Below are positions 7,813 to 16,359 of a stretch of DNA of 52,031 nt, piece after piece. Below the pieces are notes generated by a model, which saw only the letters and a program-made list of their open reading frames with translations, searched no databases and was not told where the DNA came from. The position numbers and the translations under genes are program-made. This DNA comes from Candidatus Saccharimonadota bacterium (GTDB lineage: Bacteria; Patescibacteriota; Saccharimonadia; Saccharimonadales; AQU-01): NCBI GenBank assembly GCA_018499905.2, contig JAHBAU020000040.1, positions 1 through 52,031 on the forward strand. Direction: 5' to 3'. The first letter of the stretch is position 1. The number at the start of each line of letters is the position of its first letter.

Positions 7813-8319
7813 ATGACACATCAGGAAAGCTTCTCTGAAAGAGCTCACCAGCGTAGTATGGCCGTGGGCAAATCACGAAAGTTATTGGCGGTTGCTTTGC
7901 TTGGTTTTGGCATTTTTGGGACTGGAACTAAATTATTTATCGATGCTGTTGATTCTGGCACTCAAGCTGACGCCGCTTACAGAGCGGGGCAGGTTGAAGA
8001 AGCTTATGATGCAAGATCCATTGAAGCAGAAAAGCTGGCGCTTGGTGGATCATTGGCAGGAATTGGAGGTGTGGTTATGATGGCTGCAGCAGGTTATTGG
8101 GGTGGAGCAGGCGCCCAAAGGCAGCGACTTGCATCTGCGGCAAACACGCAGCCACCTGTTGCAAGCGGCAAGCTATACGACGGGCCTGGTACGACTGTGC
8201 ATGGCGAACCACCAGCTCCAGTAGTTGAGGCAAGGATAGAAGTGCCCCTCACACCCCCGGTTATTGAGTGGCAACCGCCACAATCCGATCCAAATATTGC
8301 CTTCCGCCGCCCTCAATAG
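7813..8319 (+). CDS. Membrane protein with two helices and a Pro-rich tail, function unknown
   Basis: A 168-residue protein I do not recognise. A basic N-terminus is followed by helix 1 (about 23-43), an Ala/Glu-rich loop of some 35 residues, helix 2 (about 77-97) and a tail rich in Pro and Ala that ends NIAFRRPQ. The ATG at 7813 is chosen because a textbook promoter places the transcript's 5' end there. Its stop abuts the convergent tsaD stop with no gap. No catalytic motif is visible. Confidence 0.65.
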   Translation: MTHQESFSERAHQRSMAVGKSRKLLAVALLGFGIFGTGTKLFIDAVDSGTQADAAYRAGQVEEAYDARSIEAEKLALGGSLAGIGGVVMMAAAGYWGGAGAQRQRLASAANTQPPVASGKLYDGPGTTVHGEPPAPVVEARIEVPLTPPVIEWQPPQSDPNIAFRRPQ

Positions 8320-9381
8320 TCACATCGACAAGTTGGGGTTAGGGGAGAGGGTATAGGGGTCAGCGGTCGATTGGTCTAATTTCATCTTGAAACAGCCTAA
8401 CGTGGCGATCATGGCGCCATTGTCGGTGCATAATTTGGGGTCGGTATATTCGATAGGAATAGGGATGCGCTCAGATAGTTGCTTGCGTAGTTCCTGGCTA
8501 GAGGCAACGCCACCGGCAATCACCACCGAAGCCGGTTTATATTCTTCAAAAGCCATAACTGCCTTATCAACCACAGTCTCAATGGCTACCCGTTGAAAAC
8601 TAGCTGCAATGTCGGCCTTCTGAGCCTCTGAGAGGCGCCTTGGCAAGTCTTTGGACGGAAACGTGAAATCTTCCCCAATAATTTCTTGTGCCAGCCTGAG
8701 AACGGCCGTTTTGGGCCCAGAAAAGCTAAAGTCATACTTGCCCGGCAGTTTTGCCTTCGGTAATTGATAGGCTGTCGGGTTTCCAGCCTGAGCAGCTTTG
8801 GCAATACTCGGACCGCCGGGGTAGGGAAGACCCACCAACTTGGCAACTTTATCAAATGCTTCGCCGATAGCATCGTCGTTAGTTCGCCCTAGTAAGGTGT
8901 AGTCAAAATGATCCCTAAAGTACACCAACTGGCTGTGGCCACCACTGACAATCAAGGCCAGAACGGGGAAGACTGGCTGCTGTTTGGGTGGCACGTAGCC
9001 AGGCAAGGCGGTAGTTGTCAGGAAATTGGCATAGACGTGGCCCTCCACATGGTTACAGGCATACAGTGGTTTGTTTTTGGCAATAGCCAGCGTCCGGGCG
9101 GCCATGACACCGATTAACAGCGATCCGCCGAGGCCTGCACCATAAGTCACGGCAATGGCATCAATGTCGTCCCAGGTGCAGTCAGCATCTTTCAAGGCCT
9201 GGTCAATAACAGGGGTCACCGACTCAATATGACTACGGGCAGCAATTTCCGGGACCACACCGCCGTAGGCGGCATGCAGATCAAGGCTAGTCGCCACGGC
9301 ATTTGACAGTAGCTTATAGCCGTCTTCAACAACGGCGGCGGCCGTTTCATCACAACTGGTTTCGATTCCCAAGATACGCAT
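8320..9381 (-). CDS. tsaD: tRNA N6-threonylcarbamoyladenosine transferase TsaD
   Basis: TsaD, with TsaB and TsaE, moves the threonylcarbamoyl group onto A37 of tRNAs that read ANN codons. All family hallmarks are present: MRILGIETSCDETAAAVV at the N-terminus, the metal-binding HxxxH (HVEGH), SGGHSQLV, DDAIGEAFDKVAKLVGLPYPGGP, AGGVASSQELR and CTDNGAMIA. The length of 353 residues is normal. The ATG at 9381 was preferred to one 15 codons upstream because the protein family starts there and the -10 box TATACT lies 13 bases before it. It shares that palindromic -10 with the divergent murE. Confidence 0.97.
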   Translation of the reverse strand: MRILGIETSCDETAAAVVEDGYKLLSNAVATSLDLHAAYGGVVPEIAARSHIESVTPVIDQALKDADCTWDDIDAIAVTYGAGLGGSLLIGVMAARTLAIAKNKPLYACNHVEGHVYANFLTTTALPGYVPPKQQPVFPVLALIVSGGHSQLVYFRDHFDYTLLGRTNDDAIGEAFDKVAKLVGLPYPGGPSIAKAAQAGNPTAYQLPKAKLPGKYDFSFSGPKTAVLRLAQEIIGEDFTFPSKDLPRRLSEAQKADIAASFQRVAIETVVDKAVMAFEEYKPASVVIAGGVASSQELRKQLSERIPIPIEYTDPKLCTDNGAMIATLGCFKMKLDQSTADPYTLSPNPNLSM

Positions 9382-9388
9382 CACGTAC

Positions 9389-9396
9389 AGTATACT
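9389..9396. promoter_or_regulatory. Palindromic -10 element shared by tsaD and murE
   Basis: AGTATACT is its own reverse complement. Read on either strand it gives TATACT 13 bases before an ATG: tsaD at 9381 (minus) and murE at 9404 (plus). The two start codons are only 22 bases apart, so the whole intergenic region is one symmetric promoter with two leaderless outputs. No -35 boxes are evident. Confidence 0.7.
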
Positions 9397-9403
9397 TGAG
9401 ACA

Positions 9404-10774
9404 ATGAATGCACGCAGTGTCGTCAAGAAGCTTTTGCCAGTTTCGCTGTTTCATACAATTGAGCCATATGGCCATTTTTTGGAAGCAGTCGCTGCCCAAA
9501 CCATGGCTGGATTCCCGGCCAAAGACATTAAATTTATCGGCGTCACCGGCACCAACGGCAAAACCTCAACCAGCTTTATGATTCAACGCATGCTGCACGA
9601 GGCTGGCTACAAAGTCGGCCTGATGACCACCGTTGCCTTTGGGGTAGGGGATGACATCAAGCCGCAGATTGCTCACATGACAACCGCCGGGCCCAAAGTG
9701 TTATTAGACCGCATCAAAAAAATGAAGGCTGACGGGGCAGAGTGGATTGTGCTTGAAACGACCAGCCATGCCTTGGCCCAACGACGGGTGTGGGGCATTC
9801 CGTATGCACTTGCCGTATTTACCAATCTGACCCACGAGCATCTGGATTATCACGGCACCTTTGAACGCTACCGTGATGCCAAAAGGCTATTGTTCAAGCA
9901 AACCAATACTAATAAGCAGGGCCTACGAACAGGAATTGTGAACGCCGAGGACCCCAGCGCCGAGTATTTTGCCAGCGATGTCCAAACAGCCATTAGCTAC
10001 GGCCTTAAGAAAGGCGACATCCAGGCTCGTAACATCAAGTTAACGGCTGGTGGCAGCCGCTACACCGCTGTCGTTGACGGTGAGGAATATCGTATCGAAT
10101 GCCATTTGCCCGGATCATTTAACGTGGCTAATTCCTTAGCAGCAGTTGGCGTTGGACGCGCCTTGGGCCTCACTAAACAACAGATTGAGAAGGGGATTGC
10201 CGCTTTGACTAGAGTCGAAGGCCGTATGGATCCGATTGATGAAGGCCAGGACTTTAGCGTCATTGTCGATTATGCCCACACCCCAGATAGTTTTGAAAAG
10301 CTCTTTAAGGACCTCCGCCCGGTCGTTAAAGGCAAGTTGATAGTCCTATTTGGTTCGGCCGGTCGTCGAGATGAAGCCAAGCGCACCACTCAAGGGCAAC
10401 TTGCCGGCAAGTATGCTGACGAAGTCATCGTCACCGAAGAAGACGATCGCGACATCGACGGCATAGAGATTATGGATCAGATTGCCAAAGGTGCCGAATC
10501 CGAAGGCAAAGTTCGTGATAAAGACCTGTTCCTGGTGCATGACCGGCCAGATGCTATTCGGTTTGCCTTTGAACGAGCCAAAAAGGACGATGTGGTACTG
10601 CTCCTCGGTAAAGGCCACGAAAAAGACATCTTGCGCAACGGCCCCCGTGCTGCCGAACTACGTCATTTACCCCAAGACGATCACAACCCCGAACGCGTCA
10701 TCGAAATCCCCTGGGACGAAATCACCGTCGCCCGCGAAACACTAAGGGATGTACGTGCTAACTTTAAACGATAA
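9404..10774 (+). CDS. murE: MurE-type UDP-MurNAc-tripeptide ligase lacking the N-terminal domain
   Basis: Cytoplasmic Mur ligase that adds the third amino acid to the peptidoglycan stem peptide, using ATP. The central domain has the P-loop GVTGTNGKTST (46-56), TTSHAL, and TNLTHEHLDYHGT. The C-terminal domain carries VDYAHTPDSF, FGSAGRRDEAKR and LLGKGHE. In typical MurE the P-loop lies near residue 110, so the N-terminal UDP-binding domain is almost absent here. The position of the DNPR (diaminopimelate) motif reads EDDRD, so the third residue cannot be predicted. It could instead be a MurE paralogue acting on another substrate, but the remaining motifs favour MurE. Confidence 0.88.
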   Translation: MNARSVVKKLLPVSLFHTIEPYGHFLEAVAAQTMAGFPAKDIKFIGVTGTNGKTSTSFMIQRMLHEAGYKVGLMTTVAFGVGDDIKPQIAHMTTAGPKVLLDRIKKMKADGAEWIVLETTSHALAQRRVWGIPYALAVFTNLTHEHLDYHGTFERYRDAKRLLFKQTNTNKQGLRTGIVNAEDPSAEYFASDVQTAISYGLKKGDIQARNIKLTAGGSRYTAVVDGEEYRIECHLPGSFNVANSLAAVGVGRALGLTKQQIEKGIAALTRVEGRMDPIDEGQDFSVIVDYAHTPDSFEKLFKDLRPVVKGKLIVLFGSAGRRDEAKRTTQGQLAGKYADEVIVTEEDDRDIDGIEIMDQIAKGAESEGKVRDKDLFLVHDRPDAIRFAFERAKKDDVVLLLGKGHEKDILRNGPRAAELRHLPQDDHNPERVIEIPWDEITVARETLRDVRANFKR

Positions 10775-10779
10775 GCTTG

Positions 10780-10808
10780 TTGACTTTTTGGGCAAATAGT
10801 GTTAATTT
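10780..10808 (+). promoter_or_regulatory. Promoter of the first tyrosyl-tRNA synthetase gene
   Basis: TTGACT (10780-10785), a 17-base spacer and TAATTT (10803-10808), 13 bases before the ATG at 10816. It starts just after the murE stop, so this gene is transcribed on its own without a leader. Confidence 0.7.
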
Positions 10809-10815
10809 AGACTTA

Positions 10816-12072
10816 ATGCCAAGTGGAGATTTTGACGCTTCTGTTGAGCGCTTCGATAGATTGATCGATTGGGAGACTTCTCTAACACCTAGGGAAGCCT
10901 TTTTAGACGCAGTTGAGGGCGGAGAAGGGCTAAGGGTGAAGTATGGAGCCGATCTTACGGCCCCCACTCTTCATATTGGTCACGCCGTAAACCTCCGTGT
11001 CATGCGTGAGATGCAAGACCAGGGTCATACAGTAGTTTTCCTGTTGGGCGGCTTTACTACACAGATTGGAGATCCGACTGATAGCCTGCAGGCTCGCGAT
11101 GCTCCTGATCCAGAAATAGTGGAGAGGGCAAAGACTCAGTTTATAGATCAGGTTGGCACAGTGTTAAAGATGGACGATCCTGACCTAATAGAAATTCGTG
11201 ATAATGCCGAGTGGTGGGGGGGACCTGATACGCCAGGCACCATAACGCCAAGTGATCTCTTTGGAATTCTTCACGGTGTCACGCTGAACCAGCTTCAGTC
11301 AAGAGATATGTTTCGCAGCCGCATTGCAGCTGGCGAACCGGTTAGAATGTCGGAATTCTTGTATCCTGTGATTCAAGGTTATGACTCAGTGATGATAGAA
11401 TCTGATGTAACAGTAGTGGGTTCAGACCAGCTATTTAATGAAAACTTGGGGCGAGAGCTGCAGAGACGCGCCGGACAAGCTGAGCAGATGATTGTTTGTA
11501 CAAAAATTACTCCAGGGCTGGACGGCGGACCAAAGCAATCAAAGTCTAAGGGCAATTATGTAGGTATAGCAGACCCGCCAGAGGTAAAGTACGACCGACT
11601 CATGCATCTCAGGGATGATCTTGTCGGTACATGGATGGGTGTTTACACGAGCTTTGGCAACGATGAGATTGCAGACTTAGAAGATAGGTTTGGCGATGAT
11701 CCCCTCGATCTAAAAAAGCACCTAGCTCATAATGTCACGGCAATGTTTCACGGCAATGAGGCCGCTGATCAGGCAGCAGAAGCATTCGATAGAAAAATTG
11801 CCAGCAAGCTACCGATTGACACAGACAATATTTTAGTTGAACCTGGTTCTACCCTAAGAGGAGTATTGATGCATGAGCTCGGTTATAAAGCAGGTAATAT
11901 TAGGCAGTTTGTGGATACGGGCGCATTAGTGAAAGTTACTGAGCCTCTGCCAGATGGCAGCTACAATACATTACCTATCACTGCTGATGATATTAACGCA
12001 CCTATCGAGGGCGATACATACATTCGAATCGGTAAACACAGATTTGCCCGCTTTACACCCGGTCAAGCATAA
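10816..12072 (+). CDS. Tyrosyl-tRNA synthetase, TyrZ-like divergent copy
   Basis: A 418-residue class I synthetase. HIGH is intact (53-56), preceded by VKYGADLTAPTL. The GGFTTQIGDPT strand, YPVIQGYDS (tyrosine pocket Tyr, Gln, Asp) and GSDQLFNE identify it as a TyrRS. The KMSKS loop reads KQSKS (240-244). The position of the usual tyrosine-contacting Tyr is Lys42, which I recall also for TyrZ-type enzymes. The C-terminal part is a weak S4-like region. It lies at the edge of the island, convergent with and 6 bp from the aldehyde dehydrogenase gene. A second, quite different TyrRS lies at 18965-20182. Which of them serves general translation is open. Confidence 0.88.
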   Translation: MPSGDFDASVERFDRLIDWETSLTPREAFLDAVEGGEGLRVKYGADLTAPTLHIGHAVNLRVMREMQDQGHTVVFLLGGFTTQIGDPTDSLQARDAPDPEIVERAKTQFIDQVGTVLKMDDPDLIEIRDNAEWWGGPDTPGTITPSDLFGILHGVTLNQLQSRDMFRSRIAAGEPVRMSEFLYPVIQGYDSVMIESDVTVVGSDQLFNENLGRELQRRAGQAEQMIVCTKITPGLDGGPKQSKSKGNYVGIADPPEVKYDRLMHLRDDLVGTWMGVYTSFGNDEIADLEDRFGDDPLDLKKHLAHNVTAMFHGNEAADQAAEAFDRKIASKLPIDTDNILVEPGSTLRGVLMHELGYKAGNIRQFVDTGALVKVTEPLPDGSYNTLPITADDINAPIEGDTYIRIGKHRFARFTPGQA

Positions 12073-12078
12073 AAACGA

Positions 12079-13209
12079 TTATCTAATCTCTACGTATTGA
12101 TTTGAGAATTTTTCGTACCAGCTCGTGTAGCCACTGGTCCCTGTTGGCCAATTACCACCCCAACCATAATCTCGTCCTATATCGCTGTGGTCAGGTATGA
12201 GTGTATACCTTGAAAATCTAGTAGCTTTAATTAGATCATCTACGAATTTTGGATTATCACTGACAATATTTAGCCCAAGAAAGAACTGTCTACTGTTTAG
12301 CTCATCAAAAAGTTCGCGCGCAGTATCGTAAGGCTTGATCCAAAGTGACTCATTGAAATAGGCATTGCGGATAAACTCGCCATCAGGATTTGGTTCAACG
12401 ACCACTACCTGGGATTTATGCTGATACATCTTAGCAGGGGATGAGACAGCAATGTCGTCAACAATTGGACCCAGGGAAGGGTCTAATTTGCTCGTCTCTT
12501 TAAACCCATTTTCTTTCAAGAAGTTTACAAGTTGAGACAGGTATCTGGGATAGATGGTGCGGTTGACAAAGATGCCACTCAAACGCTGACACATTCGGCC
12601 GTTGTGATCGAAAGCGTTCTCAATGGTTGTCCTTACGTCCTCATGCAGTTTTGTTTCATTGATATTATTTTCAACATTGCACACCTTTACGTCGGCCGAT
12701 TCAAGTTCTGGTAGAAATTCTACAAATTCTTCAGCACATTGTTTATAAATTGCGCGCGCATTCTTGTAAGATCCAAAGAAACTAACCGCTTGTACCGATT
12801 TGATAACACCCCCCACTGCATCATAGGGTGCGTCAATGATAGACATTTCTAGATTGTGCTTCTGTATAAGATTGGCCCAGATAGTCCTGAACAGGTCAGC
12901 ATTACGGCTTGCTGGTCGCACTACTAATCTGTTGCCGACCGCCAAAGCGCAAAATATAGGAACCACAGAGACCAGCAGGGGCTCATTGTATGAAAGTATG
13001 ATGAGAATGTCGCCTTTTGGCTTACGGTTTTTTGGAATGTCAGTATGGTTAAATTTTTGTAAAAAATCTAAGCTTCTCGCCAGATCAACCTCGGTTGCTG
13101 CCAAATCATTTTCGGTTGCTTTCATACTCAAATCTTTGAGGTGTTTGGCGTTGTCCTCTAAAAGATTGCGAAGTTCATCGGCGAGCAGGGTACTATTATC
13201 TGGTGACAT
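12079..13209 (-). CDS. Aldehyde dehydrogenase superfamily protein, LuxC-like acyl reductase
   Basis: A 376-residue NAD(P)-binding protein of the aldehyde dehydrogenase superfamily, shorter than classical members (about 480). The nucleotide-binding segment is KGDILIILSYNEPLL (65-79) with ALAVGNRLVVRPAS (88-101). SFFGS (143-147) is the usual turn. Glu168 or Glu170 fits the general base, and Cys207 in NGRMCQRL fits the catalytic thiol. The small size and the adjacent adenylating enzyme suggest a LuxC-type reductase turning an activated acyl group into an aldehyde. The ATG at 13209 overlaps the upstream gene by 14 bp, indicating translational coupling. The substrate is unknown. Confidence 0.8.
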   Translation of the reverse strand: MSPDNSTLLADELRNLLEDNAKHLKDLSMKATENDLAATEVDLARSLDFLQKFNHTDIPKNRKPKGDILIILSYNEPLLVSVVPIFCALAVGNRLVVRPASRNADLFRTIWANLIQKHNLEMSIIDAPYDAVGGVIKSVQAVSFFGSYKNARAIYKQCAEEFVEFLPELESADVKVCNVENNINETKLHEDVRTTIENAFDHNGRMCQRLSGIFVNRTIYPRYLSQLVNFLKENGFKETSKLDPSLGPIVDDIAVSSPAKMYQHKSQVVVVEPNPDGEFIRNAYFNESLWIKPYDTARELFDELNSRQFFLGLNIVSDNPKFVDDLIKATRFSRYTLIPDHSDIGRDYGWGGNWPTGTSGYTSWYEKFSNQYVEIR

Positions 13210-14440
13210 ATTCCACCAACTTTGACTTTGCTGCAGTTTGGTCACCAAAATAGCTTTGATCTACCAACTCTATTTTTATATGCACTTTTGACTGGGTATA
13301 GAGGCTGTGCTCAAGGCTACTAATAAAATCATCACCTACTTTTCCAGAGCTTATAGAAATCACAACTCGAATCTCATGAATAATGTCATCTTCTCCGGTG
13401 CTTATTTGCACTTTGATGCCGCCAATCGTGAGTGGGTGTATCTTCAGTACGATAAAATCTCGAATTTCATGCGGACTAATCAATAGCCCTTTGTAAAATA
13501 CAGTATCGTCAAGCCTGCCTTTAACGCGAGTAACAAGCGTTGACCCAAAGCATCCTTCACAAGTCGAGCTTCTATTGAGAATTGCCACAGAATCACCTGT
13601 TTTGTAGCGTAAGATCGGGCTTGCCTCCTTCATGGTCGCCGTCAACACCAGTTCACCATACTCTCCTAGTGGCATTGGGTCGTTAGTTTCTGGATGGACA
13701 ACCTCAGCATAGATGTAGTCTTTAATAACCGCCATGTTGCCGCACACACTGCACTCATAAATTATTCCCGTATTGACCTCGCAGAGACCATAGTGATCGT
13801 AGACTCGAATTTTTAGTAAATCACCAATTCTCTGCTTAAGTTCGTCACTATAAACTTCACCTGCTGCTATGCCTACTTTAAGGCCCAGTTCGGAAGGATC
13901 AATATCGTTCTTTTTCAGATAATCATATAGCCAGAGGTAATAGCTCGGAGTTGCCACGATAGTGTCGACTCCAAAGTCCTTTATAATCTCAACTTGTTTT
14001 TCAGTTGGCTGAATGCCCGAGGGTATTACTAGCGCTCCTAGATCTTGTATGGCATACGTATTTAGTGCGGCGCCACTAAAGAGTCCATAGCTCATAATGA
14101 ACTGGACCTTACTTTCTTCATTAATCCCAAAATTGCGCCAAGCTTTTGAGATATACTTTTTTGTTAACTCTATATCTTTCTTGGTGAGGAATGATACGGT
14201 CGGTTTACCTGTTGTGCCTGATGTCGTGTGGACCTCGATAACTTCTTTGCTATCGACTGCTAAATTCGCATAAGGGTAGCTGTCCCTGAGGTCATTCTTG
14301 GTGGTCAGCGGGAATTGTGCAAATTCTTCCAGGCTGGCTATTGGACCGAAGTCTTGTAAATTATTTCTATACATCGGCGATTTCCTGGCATGCTCAATAG
14401 CACTATTCAGTATCAAGATCATATGCGCATCATCTTGCAT
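13196..14440 (-). CDS. PaaK/LuxE-like AMP-forming acyl ligase
   Basis: A 414-residue adenylate-forming enzyme of the phenylacetate-CoA ligase/LuxE/CapK group; it activates a carboxylic acid as acyl-AMP. The ATP loop TTSGTTGKP is at 72-80, the YGLCEV motif at 217-222, and RYKTGD at 278-283. Four cysteines, C230xxC233 and C294xxC297, probably bind structural zinc. The C-terminal ACP-like lid domain is present. It overlaps the Fe-alcohol dehydrogenase gene by 11 bp and the aldehyde dehydrogenase by 14 bp. The three enzymes thus form a tightly coupled unit able to turn an acid into an aldehyde and then an alcohol. The acyl acceptor (CoA, protein or an amine) is not visible. Confidence 0.85.
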   Translation of the reverse strand: MQDDAHMILILNSAIEHARKSPMYRNNLQDFGPIASLEEFAQFPLTTKNDLRDSYPYANLAVDSKEVIEVHTTSGTTGKPTVSFLTKKDIELTKKYISKAWRNFGINEESKVQFIMSYGLFSGAALNTYAIQDLGALVIPSGIQPTEKQVEIIKDFGVDTIVATPSYYLWLYDYLKKNDIDPSELGLKVGIAAGEVYSDELKQRIGDLLKIRVYDHYGLCEVNTGIIYECSVCGNMAVIKDYIYAEVVHPETNDPMPLGEYGELVLTATMKEASPILRYKTGDSVAILNRSSTCEGCFGSTLVTRVKGRLDDTVFYKGLLISPHEIRDFIVLKIHPLTIGGIKVQISTGEDDIIHEIRVVISISSGKVGDDFISSLEHSLYTQSKVHIKIELVDQSYFGDQTAAKSKLVEYVTR

Positions 14441-15470
14441 GGTATTCGGCCAATCCTTGGTTAAAAATATTTTTTATATCAATTTTGCTCAGTGCCAAAG
14501 GGGAATTACTCATGGCAAATCCCATGTTATCCTCGATTAGAGCAATATCAGCAGCGTCGATCATCTTTATATTGTGACTATTTATTAACTTACCGAAGCG
14601 AACTTTTATCAAATCATACATACGTTCTTGATCTTGGGGGACAATTATCCCGCAATCCTTGAGCCACTGCAAGAACGCGCCCGTAAACAAAAAGTTGGCA
14701 TAGCCGTGACTAATCTTATATTTATAGGTCACATAATGTCCCAGAGCATGGGGCAAAAGTACTATTCCTATTTTTTCGGCTAACGCGGCATGAATATCAG
14801 CGTACAGTACATCGAGTAGGGAATTGGTTGCGAAGTACTTTTCAAGGTATCCCAAAGCTAAACTCGAGTTCCTCCTTGAAGTAGCTGTCGCAAGCTTGGA
14901 AAGCGCCGACTCTACCGCATGTCCGTATATATCGCAGATGCCCGCGCCGATCACCTCTTCGGATAGTTGCGTCAGTATGTGCGTATTAACATACGCCATG
15001 TCAGGTAAGATGGTCTCTGAATGGTCGCCAATTTTAAATTCATGGTTATCATACACTGTGAAAGGCGAAACAATTGAGCCTGACCCAAGACGGGTATAGA
15101 TGGTTAGAAATGTATAGTTTTTTTTAGAATAAAGCCTGCACGCTTTTGCAAAATCTATTACCGAACCACCACCAATTGCCAACAGCAGATCGCAGTCTGA
15201 TTTGTCTAAATAGTTAACTACTTCGTCTATCTCGGTCTTTTTAGGGTTTGCCTCAATCGTTTTGTGATATAGGTTTTTTATACCCTTTTCTCTCAGAAGT
15301 TTTTTCAAGTCAGATAAATAGCCGGAACCAGAAAAACTCTTCTGCCCGGTAAATAGTACTGCGTTTCGATTTTTTAATTCGTAAATATCTATTATTTTGG
15401 AGAGATCTGCTTCAAACTCATCTCCTACGTGAATGACATTTTCTAGACCAGTGATTTTCAACTTGTGCAT
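14430..15470 (-). CDS. Iron-containing alcohol dehydrogenase family protein
   Basis: A 346-residue group III (Fe-dependent) alcohol dehydrogenase-like oxidoreductase, a little shorter than the common 380. The pyrophosphate-binding loop GGGSVID is at 100-106. The metal ligands fit the family spacing: Asp180 and His184 (DIYGH), His241 (LPHALGH) and His255 (ISHGYANF). The family also includes glycerol-1-phosphate and dehydroquinate synthase relatives, so alcohol dehydrogenase is a family name and the real reaction may differ. It is the second gene of the minus-strand unit, 10 bp after the nucleotidyltransferase. Confidence 0.85.
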   Translation of the reverse strand: MHKLKITGLENVIHVGDEFEADLSKIIDIYELKNRNAVLFTGQKSFSGSGYLSDLKKLLREKGIKNLYHKTIEANPKKTEIDEVVNYLDKSDCDLLLAIGGGSVIDFAKACRLYSKKNYTFLTIYTRLGSGSIVSPFTVYDNHEFKIGDHSETILPDMAYVNTHILTQLSEEVIGAGICDIYGHAVESALSKLATATSRRNSSLALGYLEKYFATNSLLDVLYADIHAALAEKIGIVLLPHALGHYVTYKYKISHGYANFLFTGAFLQWLKDCGIIVPQDQERMYDLIKVRFGKLINSHNIKMIDAADIALIEDNMGFAMSNSPLALSKIDIKNIFNQGLAEYHAR

Positions 15471-15480
15471 AGTTACATGT

Positions 15481-16263
15481 TTATTTTTGAAAAATTAATC
15501 GAGGTAAGCCAAGTCTATCCCATCCATCGACTTCTTCTGGGCTAAAACCGTTTTCTAGCAATATTTTATCAATCACCGTACCTAAGTGCGATAGAATTTC
15601 CAGCTGGTTCTGGAAGGAGGAGGGAGTGACGTTTAAATAACTGTAGAGCTCTTTATTTTGAGTCATGAGAACAGTTGTAAAGCCAGTAAATCGCCTTAAC
15701 GTTTTTTGCGACAGAAGTATTAGCTCCATAAAGATTCGAAGGCAATCGTAGTAAATCATATTTCGACCAAGCTCATCTTCTTCATTTCGTTTCATTGACT
15801 TTCTTAAATCGAGCTCGCCCAATTTAAACTGAAAATTGAGTGTTGCAAACTTATCTTTTAATTCTTCCTCGGTGTAGTTTTTTAGTTCGTTAAGCACCTG
15901 CTCAAAATAAGGAGTTCTGGAATATACGCAAACCGCATCATGCCACCAAAATATATGGCATTTTTCTGTCCTTTCTCGCTCCAACCTCTCTGTAGTTACG
16001 AAGGAAATCTCAACCTTTCTTTCGCTGCCATCAATCGAAATCATAAAACTATATTCAATGAGAAGATTTTCTTCTACTTCTGCTGCGTAGGGAACAATCA
16101 CAAAGAGATCAATATCCGAATGGTCGTCATGATGCCCTCGGGAAAATGACCCTGTAATGATTGCCAGATCAATTTTATGTTGGTCATACAGCCGATGAAG
16201 AGCCGGTATTTCTTTTAAGGCAGTTTTGAATATCTGATCGTGGGTGTCTTGATTTTTGATCAT
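15481..16263 (-). CDS. Nucleotidyltransferase of the Pol-beta/MNT superfamily
   Basis: A 260-residue protein with the nucleotidyltransferase signature GSFSRGHHDDHSDIDLF: Gly38-Ser39, then Asp50 and Asp52, with Glu86 as the likely third carboxylate. The C-terminal half is helical and resembles the part that holds the acceptor in aminoglycoside or lincosamide nucleotidyltransferases. It could adenylylate a small molecule or a protein. The start is the ATG at 16263, with TATCAT 13 bases upstream, so it heads the minus-strand operon as a leaderless gene. The 97-bp divergent region to 16360 holds promoters for both arms of the island. Confidence 0.8.
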   Translation of the reverse strand: MIKNQDTHDQIFKTALKEIPALHRLYDQHKIDLAIITGSFSRGHHDDHSDIDLFVIVPYAAEVEENLLIEYSFMISIDGSERKVEISFVTTERLERERTEKCHIFWWHDAVCVYSRTPYFEQVLNELKNYTEEELKDKFATLNFQFKLGELDLRKSMKRNEEDELGRNMIYYDCLRIFMELILLSQKTLRRFTGFTTVLMTQNKELYSYLNVTPSSFQNQLEILSHLGTVIDKILLENGFSPEEVDGWDRLGLPRLIFQK

Positions 16264-16359
16264 CAATATTATGATATGCTAATATTTAGAATTATCAAAT
16301 AAAGTGTACCTGCAGATTAATATCGTAAAAAACGACACTAAAATGCACCTGTAAAAATT
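16264..16359. promoter_or_regulatory. Divergent promoter region of the island
   Basis: It separates the two divergent operons. On the minus strand TATCAT (16276-16271) precedes the nucleotidyltransferase ATG by 13 bases. On the plus strand TAAAAT (around 16338) precedes the ATG at 16360. Two related TACCTG/CACCTG boxes (about 16308 and 16346) flank a CGTAAAAAACG inverted repeat (16325-16335), a possible operator. Confidence 0.4.
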
